Below are positions 28,348 to 36,772 of a DNA stretch of 64,000 nt, piece by piece. The DNA is taken from positions 186,001 through 250,000 of the forward strand of contig NZ_SNZP01000001.1 of NCBI RefSeq assembly GCF_004363805.1, read 5' to 3'. Origin of the DNA: Paludibacterium purpuratum (GTDB lineage: Bacteria; Pseudomonadota; Gammaproteobacteria; Burkholderiales; Chromobacteriaceae). The notes under the pieces were generated by a model that saw only the letters and a list, made by a program, of their open reading frames with translations, ran no database searches and was not told the origin of the DNA. The translations under genes were made by a program, and so were the position numbers. Position 1 is the first letter of the stretch; every line of letters starts with the position of its first letter.

Positions 28348-30560
28348 CCGGCCACCATGGGATTCATCTGCTGGGCTTGGGCAATCAATTCGCCCATGTC
28401 CGGCTGCAGCTCTCGTTGCCGCCTCAGTGCCTGTTCCAGCGTATGCGGCGTGACGATGCCGTTGTCCACTAAAAAACGGCCGAGCGTTTGCTGGCCATGC
28501 TGGTGGCGTAGCAGGATGGATTTAAGCGCCGCCGCGTCGAGATGGCCCAGCGCCATCAGCACTTCGACGAACAGCAGTTGGCGCGATTCGTAATGGCGCC
28601 ACAGCTTGCGCGCGCGCGGTTGACTTAGCTTGCCGTCGGCGACGGCCTGATCGAGCCGTTCGCGCGGATCGGCCTCGCGGGCGCGGGTGTAGTGGCGACG
28701 CAGGCCGACCGTGACCTGGCCCTTGGGAACGATGCAATAGGCGACGGGGCGTTTGAGCTTGCGCGCGAGCGCGGCGAGCGACACCGGGTCGATGTCGCTT
28801 TCGCTGGCGAGCAGCAACACGCCGTTCTCCTCGCGCAGCGGCAGTACGGCATATTGCAATGCCAATGCCGCCGGAAGCTGGGTGACCAGCGAAGGCGGCA
28901 GCCGGTAGGCGTCGACGGTGTCGTGCGGCACGCCGCTTTGCTCCGCCAGTGCCCGTGCCAGATCGTCGGCGGCAAGCTTGTTGTGATGAACGAGCCAACT
29001 GCCCAGCCGCAACCCATTGCCTTGATGACGCAGCGCCTCATCGAGATCGGCCTCGCCGATCAATTTCATCTCCAGCAAGATGCTGCCCAGCGGTCGGCGT
29101 GCCCGGTTGACGCCGCCGACCGAGGGAAAGTCGTGGCTGGTTTTGTCCCAGGCGACACGGCGCGGGTCGCCTTGCTCGATGATCTGTCTGAGCGCGCGCC
29201 AGTTGGCCATAAAATTGATGAAATTGCCCCAGAACAGGCGCGGGATCGCCATCAATCCTTGCCACAGGCCATAGTAAGCGCTGACGAAAATCACCCGCTG
29301 CAGCATGCGGTTCGCCATCAGCCCCGAGTTGACCAGCAATAGGGCGCGCAGCCAGCCGTCGCCCTCGAAGATGGAAAGAAAATGGTAGGCGCCGGGCCAG
29401 ACGGTTTGGTAGGCCAGCAGCATCAATAGTTGCAGCAGGATCAGCGAGGCGAGAAAGCTGATGAAATTACTGATCGCCCCTTTGCGGTCGCGCCACAGGA
29501 AATAGTTGAGAACTGGGTTGGCTGACCAGCGGTGCGTCTTCGTGCCTTGATAGACGATGCCGACGATCCAGCGGGATTTCTGACGAATGGCGGCCTGCAA
29601 GGTATCGGGGAAATACTCGCGCACGCAGACCACGCTGGCGGAGCGCCGGTTGCGGCCGAAGGTTGCGCGCGCCGCCCCGTCCTCGCGCATGACCGAAAAA
29701 CGGACGAAGACCTCGCTCATGCCGCGCGCCTTGAGCCGGAAGCCGATATCGTAGTCTTCGGTCAAACTCTGAATGTCAAAGGCGCGCCCATCGCCCTCCT
29801 GCAGCAGGGCGAGGATGGCGCGGCGGCTGAAACAGGTGCCGACGCCGGCGCTCGGCACCTGTCCGGCGAGCGCTTCGCGCACCGGCACGTCCTTGCCATG
29901 CAGTTCGGCGAATTCGTCCAGATAGTGCAGGCTGGTGAAGTTGGTCCAGTGGCGTTCCAGCGGGTAGACCGGCACCTGGATCAGGTCCTTGCGGTCGATC
30001 AGATAATTGAACAGCCTGAGCTCCATGTCGCCCACCACATCCTCGGCGTCATGCAGGATGAAGCCGGAAAAGACGATGCCGGCGCGCTGCTCGAATTGAA
30101 ACATGGCATCGAGCACATTGTTCAGGCAGTCCGCCTTACTGGTCGGGCCCGGTCGGGCGCAGACCACCTTGTGGACGTTGGGGAAGCGCGCGCAGACCTC
30201 GTCCACGTCGCGTTGGGTATCCGGGTCGTTGGGATAGGTGCCGACGAAGATGTGATAGTTCTCGTAATCGAGCGTGCGCGCCGCCAGCTCGGCCATGTGG
30301 CCGATGACCCCGGTTTCGTGCCAGGCGGGCACCATGATGGCCAGCGGTTTTTCAGCCGGCTGATAGAGTGCGTGATAGTCCAGGCGGTCGTGCCGGCGGT
30401 AGATGGTGACGGCGCGCCAGACGCGGCGGATCCAATAGACGAGATCGATAGTCAGGTCGTCCAACCCGCTTAGCAGCATGAAGATCGCCAGGGCGATGGC
30501 GATGAACTTCAGGGCGAACAAGTAGCTGGAAAAAACGTCCAGCCAGGGGATATCGCTCAT
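28344..30560 (-). CDS. nfrB: NfrB: membrane glycosyltransferase with C-terminal c-di-GMP-binding MshEN domain
   Basis: A 738-aa protein starting at ATG 30560, overlapping the wecB stop; the open frame upstream to 31133 is antisense-like filler in wecB. It has an N-terminal membrane helix, then a family 2 glycosyltransferase domain (MVPAWHETGVIGHM, HDAEDVVGDMELRL, QSLTEDYDIGFRL, QKSRWIVGIVYQG) and several membrane helices (about 385-530). The C-terminal MshEN/GspE-N domain carries the c-di-GMP signature RLGSWLVHHNKLAADDLARA. In E. coli NfrB is the c-di-GMP-responsive synthase of the N4 receptor glycan. The UDP-ManNAc substrate fits the linked wecB. Length matches E. coli NfrB (745 aa). Confidence 0.9.
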   Translation of the reverse strand: MSDIPWLDVFSSYLFALKFIAIALAIFMLLSGLDDLTIDLVYWIRRVWRAVTIYRRHDRLDYHALYQPAEKPLAIMVPAWHETGVIGHMAELAARTLDYENYHIFVGTYPNDPDTQRDVDEVCARFPNVHKVVCARPGPTSKADCLNNVLDAMFQFEQRAGIVFSGFILHDAEDVVGDMELRLFNYLIDRKDLIQVPVYPLERHWTNFTSLHYLDEFAELHGKDVPVREALAGQVPSAGVGTCFSRRAILALLQEGDGRAFDIQSLTEDYDIGFRLKARGMSEVFVRFSVMREDGAARATFGRNRRSASVVCVREYFPDTLQAAIRQKSRWIVGIVYQGTKTHRWSANPVLNYFLWRDRKGAISNFISFLASLILLQLLMLLAYQTVWPGAYHFLSIFEGDGWLRALLLVNSGLMANRMLQRVIFVSAYYGLWQGLMAIPRLFWGNFINFMANWRALRQIIEQGDPRRVAWDKTSHDFPSVGGVNRARRPLGSILLEMKLIGEADLDEALRHQGNGLRLGSWLVHHNKLAADDLARALAEQSGVPHDTVDAYRLPPSLVTQLPAALALQYAVLPLREENGVLLLASESDIDPVSLAALARKLKRPVAYCIVPKGQVTVGLRRHYTRAREADPRERLDQAVADGKLSQPRARKLWRHYESRQLLFVEVLMALGHLDAAALKSILLRHQHGQQTLGRFLVDNGIVTPHTLEQALRRQRELQPDMGELIAQAQQMNPMVAG

Positions 30561-31678
30561 GCCTGCTCGCGGGGATGTGCACACAGGGCTTGCGCCAGGT
30601 GCTCGACGATACGAGTGCAGGCGTGGCCATCGCCGAAGGGATTGACGGCTGCTTGCAAGGCTTGGTGCTGTTCGGGGTGGTGCCAGAGCCGCTCGAACTC
30701 GGCGACGATCTTGTCGCGGCGTGTGCCGGCAATGCGGGCGCAGCCCGCGATCACCGCCTCGGGGCGCTCGGTTTCCTCGCGCAGCACCAACAGCGGCGCG
30801 CCGAAGGTGGGCGCCTCTTCCTGCAGCCCGCCGGAGTCGGTCATCACCAGCCATGCGTCGGCGAGGGCCTGCTGCATGGCCGGATAATCGAGCGGCGCAC
30901 TCAGCGATATATTGGGCAAGTGGCCCAGCAGGCGGTGCACCGGCGCTTTGACTGTGGGGTTGGGATGCACGGGGAACCGGATCGGCAACTGCGGGTAACG
31001 TGCGGCGATGTCGGCGATGGCGCCGCAGATCGCCTCCAGGTCGCCTCCCCAGTTTTCCCGCCGATGCAGCGTGAGCAGCAGATGGCCGTGGCCTGTCGCA
31101 CGCCGGCGGATGGCGTGCCGGGCGGCGATCCATTGTTGGGCGTCCACCACGGTATTGCCGGTCACGACAATGTCGCTGCCGCGGCCAAGTTCGGCAGCCA
31201 GGTCGTCGGCGGCTTGGCGCGTCGGCGCGTAGTGAAAGCGGGCAACGCGGCTGATCATCTGGCGGATACCTTCCTCGGGGAAGGGGCGGTCCAGCCGGTG
31301 CGTGCGCAAGCCTGCCTCGACGTGGGCGACCGGCACCTGATGGTAAAAGCCGGCCAGCGCACCGATGAAGGCGTCCTCGGTATCGCCTTGCACGATCACG
31401 AGCGACCAGCGCCGGCGGCGCATCACCTCTTCCATTTGCGCTCTAAAGCCCTGACCGAATTCGAATAGGCTGTCGCCTTGACGGCTGAGGTGGATATCGG
31501 GCTGGATCGCGAAGCTGGACAGCATTTGGCTCGCCAACTCGCCATGTTGGCCGCTGTGCAGCCAGCAAGGACGGGCCCAGTCGGTTTGGCGCAACGCGTG
31601 ATAGAGCGGGGCGAGCTTGATGATGGCGGGGCGGGTGCCGCTGATGATGAGAATGTCCTGCGGTTGCAACGGTGTCAC
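30557..31678 (-). CDS. wecB: UDP-N-acetylglucosamine 2-epimerase (non-hydrolysing)
   Basis: A 373-aa enzyme interconverting UDP-GlcNAc and UDP-ManNAc. Family motifs are present: an N-terminal GTRP loop (GTRPAIIK rather than the usual GTRPEAIK), LHSGQHGE, VIVQGDTEDAF, VAHVEAGLRT, LTLHRRENWG, HPNP, MTDSGGLQEEAP and LREETERPEAV. The E-to-A/I change in the first loop is unusual and may reflect specialisation. It is the first gene of the nfr operon and overlaps nfrB by 4 nt, so it supplies UDP-ManNAc for this glycan rather than for general envelope synthesis. Confidence 0.93.
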   Translation of the reverse strand: MTPLQPQDILIISGTRPAIIKLAPLYHALRQTDWARPCWLHSGQHGELASQMLSSFAIQPDIHLSRQGDSLFEFGQGFRAQMEEVMRRRRWSLVIVQGDTEDAFIGALAGFYHQVPVAHVEAGLRTHRLDRPFPEEGIRQMISRVARFHYAPTRQAADDLAAELGRGSDIVVTGNTVVDAQQWIAARHAIRRRATGHGHLLLTLHRRENWGGDLEAICGAIADIAARYPQLPIRFPVHPNPTVKAPVHRLLGHLPNISLSAPLDYPAMQQALADAWLVMTDSGGLQEEAPTFGAPLLVLREETERPEAVIAGCARIAGTRRDKIVAEFERLWHHPEQHQALQAAVNPFGDGHACTRIVEHLAQALCAHPREQA

Positions 31679-31745
31679 CTGAATAGGAAAGGGCTAATTG
31701 TCTTTATTAGTAACTAATTGTTTTGAATGGGCGCTAAAAGATAAG

Positions 31746-31768
31746 CGGCATGCTATAGGGGCATGCCG
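31746..31768 (-). promoter_or_regulatory. Stem-loop in the wecB leader, possible attenuator
   Basis: A perfect 8-bp stem, CGGCATGC / GCATGCCG, with a 7-nt loop, about 70 nt before the wecB start. On the transcribed strand it is followed by CTTATCTTTT, so it could act as a weak transcription attenuator of the glycan operon. Confidence 0.5.
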
Positions 31769-31831
31769 GTGTGTTGCTTGGAAACGCTATGTTTAATGCA
31801 TGAGTGCTAAGAAAACTGATGTGGGAGCAAT

Positions 31832-31849
31832 ATTATCATAATTGATAAT
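31832..31849. promoter_or_regulatory. Operator-like palindrome upstream of wecB
   Basis: A perfect 7-bp inverted repeat, ATTATCA-TAAT-TGATAAT, about 155 nt before wecB in an AT-rich stretch. The symmetry suits a dimeric regulator; which one is unknown. Confidence 0.4.
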
Positions 31850-31989
31850 GGCTTAGTGCTCGAATTCCGTGTGAAAATTGACGTACGACAGGCACATCTA
31901 CGCCGAACATCGGTGAATCGCCCCTCGGCGGGAGCAACCGGCGCAGATAAGGCGTCAATGCATGTCTCGGCTCAGATCGTAAGAGTGTC

Positions 31990-32214
31990 TTATATCCAGC
32001 GGCTGAGTTGCAGGAAGGCATCGACAGTAGGTACGTGTTCGGGTGGATTTTCCTCAGACCAGTCGGTCTCAGGCGCTAAGCGCATGGCCTCGTACTCTGC
32101 CATTTCATAGAGTGGATAAATATGGAGAGGCCATGAGTTTTTAGCGTTCTGAATGGACCAGCCAACAAAATGACCCGCAGAATTACGCGCTGTTTCTATA
32201 TGGTATCTTGGCAT
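31990..32214 (-). CDS. Small hypothetical protein
   Basis: A 74-aa frame from ATG 32214 (MPRYHIETARNSAGHF); the longer frame from 32289 adds 25 unlikely residues. The product is polar with several Trp/Tyr/His and no membrane segment (GWSIQNAKNSWPLHIYPLYE, then an acidic ETDWSEENPPEH). Codon use looks protein-like, but there is no recognised family and only a weak GAAGGCG ribosome site. It stands alone between the nfr operon and phaC. Confidence 0.4.
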   Translation of the reverse strand: MPRYHIETARNSAGHFVGWSIQNAKNSWPLHIYPLYEMAEYEAMRLAPETDWSEENPPEHVPTVDAFLQLSRWI

Positions 32215-32472
32215 GAGGAACGCCTTCACTCGCAGCCAGCTTGGCATCTTATGTGAGCAGTAGAGACGAAGCCGACCAGAACGCCCCAACCTATAACTAG
32301 GTTAATGAGATATTCAGGCATGGTCTGTGCACTAGCGTGCATATGCTAAGTGAGTTTAAAAAAACAATGTTCAGGATATCGTCCTATGTCGCCCGACGCA
32401 CCATGGGTATGATTGTCCACGCCTGTCCACATCCAACCTATCAACAAGCCGTATCTTGGTAGGACGGGCGGA

Positions 32473-34341
32473 TTAACGCTCCAGCACATAGCGACCTGGA
32501 GCCGGTTCCAATGGCGGACAGGATGCGCAGCCCATGGCAGGCGGCATCGTCACTTCGCCGGACTGATTTGCCAACCATGCCTCCCATACCTGCCACCACG
32601 AACCCTGTTGCGGCAAGGTCGTTTCCAGCCATGTGTCCGGGTCGGTATAGCGATCCTCGTGGCTGCCGGCAGACAAACGAAAATGTCTGCCGGGGAGCCC
32701 CGGCTCGCTGACAATACCTGCATTATGTCCGCCGCTAGCCAGTAGGAACTGGCTGTCGGTACCCAGCGCTAATTTGATCTTATAGACGGAACGCCAGGGC
32801 GCGACATGGTCTTTCTCCGTGGCCACCACGAATACCGGCGCACGGATGTCGTGCAGCACCACAGGGCGGCCATCTACCTGATAGCGTCCTTCGAATAAAT
32901 CATTGTTTAGGAATAATCGTCTCAAGTATTCGCTGTGCATTCGATACGGCATGCGAGTGCTGTCGGCATTCCAGGCCATCAGCGCTGTCATCGGCGCGCG
33001 TCGTCCAAGCAGATACTCCTGCACCAACTGGGACCAGAGCAGATCGTTGGAGCGCAGCAACTGAAATGCGCCGGCCATCTGTTTGGCGTCCAGATAGCCA
33101 CGATCCCGCATGATGTCTTCCAGAAAGGCTATTTGGCTTTCATCGATAAACAGTGTCAATTCGCCAGCTTCGGTGAAGTCGACTTGTGCCGCGAGCAAGG
33201 TGATGGATTGAATGATTGGGTTGTTTTCCCGTGCCAGGTAGGCCGCCGTGATGGCCAGCAAGGTGCCACCCAGGCAGTAGCCGAGCGTATTGACCCGGCA
33301 ATCCGGCAGTATTCGAGCGATGACATTCAGCGCATCCAATATGCCCAGCCGCAAGTAGTCGTCCATTCCCAAATTGCGGTCGTCCGCCATCGGGTTGCGC
33401 CAGGAGATCATGAACACGGTGTAGCCGTGCTCCACGAGATATCGCACCAGCGAGTTGTGCGGTGACAGATCCAGAATGTAGTACTTCATGATCCAGGCGG
33501 GGATGAACAGCACCGGCTGCGCCTTGACCTGCGGGGTACTTGGCGAGTACTGGATCAACTCCATCAGATGGTTGTGGAAGACGATCGTGCCAGGCGTAAT
33601 GGCAACCGTTTCGCCGGGGATGAATTGCTCCATGCCGCTAGGCGGCAGTCCGGCCGAGCGGCACTCCCAGTCCGCCAACAGGTTGCGCCAGCCGCGCAAC
33701 AGATTTTGCCCCCCCTCTCGCAAAGTGGTTTCCTGCACCAGAGGATTGGTGGCCAGAAAATTCACAGGGGAGATCATGTCTAGCAACTGGCGCGCCATAA
33801 AGGACACGACCTGTTCGTGGTGCGGGGACACGCCGCTGATGCCGGTCGTGGCATTGAGCCACCATTGCTGCTGCAACAGAAAGGTCTGCGAATACAGGTT
33901 GAACGGCCAGCGTTGCCAGGCCTCGTCGCGGAAACGGTTGTCCTGCTCAAGCGGTGCGATGCAAGGGGGGCAAGCCGAGCCGACGCAGGCGCGCGGCAAG
34001 TAATGCGTGAGCCTAGCCCACTTATGGGTCCCACTCTGTGCCAAATGCGCCCATTTTCCGGGCGTGATGGCGAAATGCGTTGCCCAGTCGTAAAAGGCCA
34101 GCGCCAGGCTTGCTGGCGAAATTCCAAAAGTGGCGCGCGACATCTGGGCATGCAGCATCTGATCGAAGGCGTCGGACCATTCCAAGTCCTGAATCGGCTC
34201 CTGGGAAAGCCTCTCGATGTCGGACCGGTCTGATCCCTGTTGGGCAAAATTTGTCCATGGTTGCAGCCAGGCCTCAGCTGCGCGTGCCGACCAGAGTGTG
34301 GAAAGCGCATCCAACTCTGGAACACGAAGACTTTCGTTCAT
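32473..34341 (-). CDS. phaC: Poly(3-hydroxyalkanoate) synthase (class I PhaC type)
   Basis: A 622-aa PHA synthase polymerising hydroxyacyl-CoA. The start at 34341 (MNESLRV) follows GGAGG and is preferred over 34422. The conserved catalytic core is complete: PAWIMKYYILDLSPHNSLVR, ISWRNP, the lipase-like box GYCLGGT with the nucleophilic Cys, the Asp in VATEKDHVAPW and the His in ASGGHNAG. No phaA, phaB or phasin gene is adjacent. It is the last gene of an SPFH-desaturase-phaC operon, 31 nt after the desaturase stop. It is probably an accessory synthase paralogue linked to membrane lipid remodelling rather than the main granule operon; that link is inference. Confidence 0.92.
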   Translation of the reverse strand: MNESLRVPELDALSTLWSARAAEAWLQPWTNFAQQGSDRSDIERLSQEPIQDLEWSDAFDQMLHAQMSRATFGISPASLALAFYDWATHFAITPGKWAHLAQSGTHKWARLTHYLPRACVGSACPPCIAPLEQDNRFRDEAWQRWPFNLYSQTFLLQQQWWLNATTGISGVSPHHEQVVSFMARQLLDMISPVNFLATNPLVQETTLREGGQNLLRGWRNLLADWECRSAGLPPSGMEQFIPGETVAITPGTIVFHNHLMELIQYSPSTPQVKAQPVLFIPAWIMKYYILDLSPHNSLVRYLVEHGYTVFMISWRNPMADDRNLGMDDYLRLGILDALNVIARILPDCRVNTLGYCLGGTLLAITAAYLARENNPIIQSITLLAAQVDFTEAGELTLFIDESQIAFLEDIMRDRGYLDAKQMAGAFQLLRSNDLLWSQLVQEYLLGRRAPMTALMAWNADSTRMPYRMHSEYLRRLFLNNDLFEGRYQVDGRPVVLHDIRAPVFVVATEKDHVAPWRSVYKIKLALGTDSQFLLASGGHNAGIVSEPGLPGRHFRLSAGSHEDRYTDPDTWLETTLPQQGSWWQVWEAWLANQSGEVTMPPAMGCASCPPLEPAPGRYVLER

Positions 34342-34372
34342 ATTGCCTCCTTGGCGCGCCGTAACACGCTGC

Positions 34373-35548
34373 CTAGCAATCGTACTGCCGCAATTGCCGC
34401 GAAAACTCCGGCAATCCTTCAATGCCGCTGCTTTCTGCGCGCAGGCACCAACCTTCCAGTTGGCTGGACAACTGCGCGGTCGAGCTGGTGGAACGCTGCC
34501 ACAGCGAGGCGAGCTCGCACCTCATGGCATAGATAGTGCTCAACGTCATGCTGAGTGGCAAAACCCGTTCCAGAAGCTCGCAATCCGGCTGTGGCTCACG
34601 CGCGGCATGTCGCAGCCATTGGTGGATGGGCTCCAGTCCAGCGGTCGCATGCAGCGCCAGCTGCTGGCGGCGCAGGCGGCGTAACTCCACCTCCGCCGTG
34701 CGATGCAGGACATGGTCGAAACGCGCCAATACCAAATATCGATGGGCGATTACCGCATGCAGCGTCTCCTCGTCGCAATGGCGTTTTAGCGGATTCAGGT
34801 GTAGGGGCGCCAGAGGCTGGCGCACCACTGCCAAATGCAAGTTTGCGAGTAGGCGGATATACATCCAGCCGATATCAAACTCCCACCAACGGACAGACAG
34901 CTTAGGAGACGTCACATAAGCGTGGTGATTGTTATGCAGCTCTTCGCCGCCAATCAGCAGCCCCCAGGGAAAGATATTTCGCGAGGAGTCGTTGGTTGCG
35001 AACAAGCGATAGCCCCAGTAGTGGCCGACCCCGTTGATGACGCCGGCGGCGAAAACGGGAATCCACAGCATTTGCACCGCCCAAACGCTCAGTCCGATGG
35101 GGCCGAACAACAGCAGATCTATCAGCAGCATCAGGCTGACGCCCAGGTGGGTGTGGCGGGCATACAGCCGGCGCTCAAGCCAGTCATCGGGGGTGTTGCT
35201 CCCGTACTGATCCAGCATGGCTTGGTTGCTGGCCGCGCGGCGGTACAGCTCGCTACCTTCCAGCAATACCGTCCAGAGCCCAAAATATTGCGGGCTGTGC
35301 GGGTCTCCGATGGTGTCGGTGCCGGCATGGTGCGCGCGGTGGATGGCAACCCATTCCCGGGTGACCATGCCGGTGGTCAGCCACAACCAGAAGCGGAAGA
35401 AATGGCTGGCCAACGGGTGCAGCCGCAAGGCCCTGTGCGCCTGATGCCGGTGTAGAAAGACCGTGACTGCGACGATGGTGAGGTGGGTGAAACCTAACGT
35501 CGTCAGGGCAACGCCCCGCCAGCTCAGGTCGAGTAGACTCAGTAGCAT
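34373..35548 (-). CDS. Membrane fatty acid (acyl-CoA/acyl-lipid) desaturase
   Basis: A 391-aa integral membrane desaturase with the three di-iron histidine boxes: HRHQAHRA (about residue 33), HRAHH (about 70) and HNNHH (about 205), separated by paired membrane helices. The pattern and length fit stearoyl-CoA/DesA-like delta-9 desaturases. The last 120 residues form an extra soluble, helical, Arg/Leu-rich extension often found in proteobacterial homologues. AGGAGG stands 5 nt before the ATG. It lies between the SPFH gene and phaC on the same strand. Confidence 0.9.
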   Translation of the reverse strand: MLLSLLDLSWRGVALTTLGFTHLTIVAVTVFLHRHQAHRALRLHPLASHFFRFWLWLTTGMVTREWVAIHRAHHAGTDTIGDPHSPQYFGLWTVLLEGSELYRRAASNQAMLDQYGSNTPDDWLERRLYARHTHLGVSLMLLIDLLLFGPIGLSVWAVQMLWIPVFAAGVINGVGHYWGYRLFATNDSSRNIFPWGLLIGGEELHNNHHAYVTSPKLSVRWWEFDIGWMYIRLLANLHLAVVRQPLAPLHLNPLKRHCDEETLHAVIAHRYLVLARFDHVLHRTAEVELRRLRRQQLALHATAGLEPIHQWLRHAAREPQPDCELLERVLPLSMTLSTIYAMRCELASLWQRSTSSTAQLSSQLEGWCLRAESSGIEGLPEFSRQLRQYDC

Positions 35549-35611
35549 GGCTCCTCCTTCGACAAGCCGCCAACGGCCGCTTGCCTCTTAACGGGCGCTG
35601 CTTGCTGTGGG

Positions 35612-36499
35612 CTAGTCGGCGTCCACAGCGCTGGCGTGATTGACTACGGTGGCCGGAACGACACTCCGGCTGGGCGAAGGCTTTTTAAGCATGTTAGCCA
35701 TCGGATTCAAACTATCCACCATGGAGCTGGGAATCAAAATTGTGGTACCGCGCTCTTTGGTGGTTTCATAGATGATATTCATCGCCCGCAATTGCAGCGC
35801 GGTGGGGTGTTCTGCGTAGATATTCGCCGCTTCAACAAACTTGCCGGCGATCTCGGCCTCGGCGGAGCCTAGGATGATCCGGGCCTGCTTTTCCCGCTCG
35901 GCCTGCGCTTGGCGAGACATGGCGTCCTGCAGCGCTACTGGAATGGCGACATCGCGGATTTCCACCGAGCGCACGGTGATGCCCCATTCCGCGGTTTTAT
36001 CGCCAATCTTGCGGCACAGTGCCTGATCGGTGCTTTGGCGGTCGCTTAATAGTACGGACAACATCGAGGAGCCGATCATTTCGCGTAGCGAAGTCTGAGC
36101 GATCCGATCAATCGCCTGTCGGTAATCGGTGATGGCCAGCGCCGCCTTTTGCGCATCATGCACATGCCAGAAGATGATGGCGTCCACATTCACCGGCACG
36201 GTGTCGCGAGTCAGTGCCTGCTCGGCATTGAAGGCGGTGGTCTGGATTCTTTCGTCGATGATGGTTACTACGCGATCCACCACCGGGATGATCAGAAACA
36301 GGCCCGGTCCGCTCACTCCGCGCAGTTTGCCGGCGCGTAGCACCACGAATTTCTGCCAAGTGTTGGCCATTCGTAACGATAGTGCCACGATCACGGCGCA
36401 CATCCACAGTAAAATGGCCAGCGGCAGATAGCCGGCAGCATAAGCCAGCGCACCGGATAAAACGAAAACAGCGACAATAAACGAGGTGATGGCGTTCAT
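35612..36499 (-). CDS. SPFH/stomatin-like (slipin) membrane protein
   Basis: A 295-aa protein. Two N-terminal hydrophobic stretches (about 5-45) precede the SPFH/band-7 domain: RAGKLRGVSGPGLFLIIPVVDRV, then TRDTVPVNVDAIIFWHVHD and ITDYRQAIDRIAQTSLREMIGS. A helical, Ala/Glu-rich segment follows (about 210-250, RQAQAEREKQARIILGSAEAEI), then a short tail. Slipins form oligomeric membrane microdomain scaffolds. Co-location with a desaturase and a PHA synthase suggests a lipid-related role. It lacks an adjacent NfeD partner gene, which slipins often have. Confidence 0.9.
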   Translation of the reverse strand: MNAITSFIVAVFVLSGALAYAAGYLPLAILLWMCAVIVALSLRMANTWQKFVVLRAGKLRGVSGPGLFLIIPVVDRVVTIIDERIQTTAFNAEQALTRDTVPVNVDAIIFWHVHDAQKAALAITDYRQAIDRIAQTSLREMIGSSMLSVLLSDRQSTDQALCRKIGDKTAEWGITVRSVEIRDVAIPVALQDAMSRQAQAEREKQARIILGSAEAEIAGKFVEAANIYAEHPTALQLRAMNIIYETTKERGTTILIPSSMVDSLNPMANMLKKPSPSRSVVPATVVNHASAVDAD

Positions 36500-36772
36500 G
36501 GCGGCGCTCCATGCTAAAGGTTTGAATGCGGGTATTGACTATGCTGAAGCATCGGCGCTTTTACTGGGCGTCATCTGTGCGCTGTCATACATAGGGATGA
36601 AGATTGTGGTGCCGTGTCATTACCGGAACGCCACTGCGACAACGTTCAGGGCGCATTGGAAATGCCTCGAATGAGGGCCTTCCCCTGCACTCGCTCTTTG
36701 CATGCCCCCAATACTCGTTTTCTGCAATGCGGCTTTCCTTGAGATGGCTTGAAGACTAGAGAGGAAATGACC

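Larger units (their letters stand above)
31679..32213. other. AT-rich intergenic region upstream of the wecB-nfrB-nfrA operon
   Basis: About 530 nt with a composition clearly lower in GC than the flanks. It contains the wecB leader hairpin (31746-31768) and a palindrome (31832-31849), reported separately. The rest shows only short open frames with poor codon character (for example 31836-32021) which I do not call. The 3' part overlaps the small hypothetical gene on the minus strand. Confidence 0.6.

Noticed and set aside
30561-31133. N-terminal extension of NfrB
   Set aside because: The frame is open but reads Arg/Pro/Ala-rich sequence inside wecB; the ATG at 30560 overlapping the wecB stop fits E. 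coli NfrB length.
31836-32021. 61-codon minus-strand frame upstream of wecB
   Set aside because: No ribosome site, no domain, overlaps the small ORF at 31990 and an operator-like palindrome.
36486-36674. 62-codon plus-strand frame in the SPFH/Crp divergent gap
   Set aside because: Starts inside the SPFH gene, lacks a ribosome site and occupies the expected promoter region.
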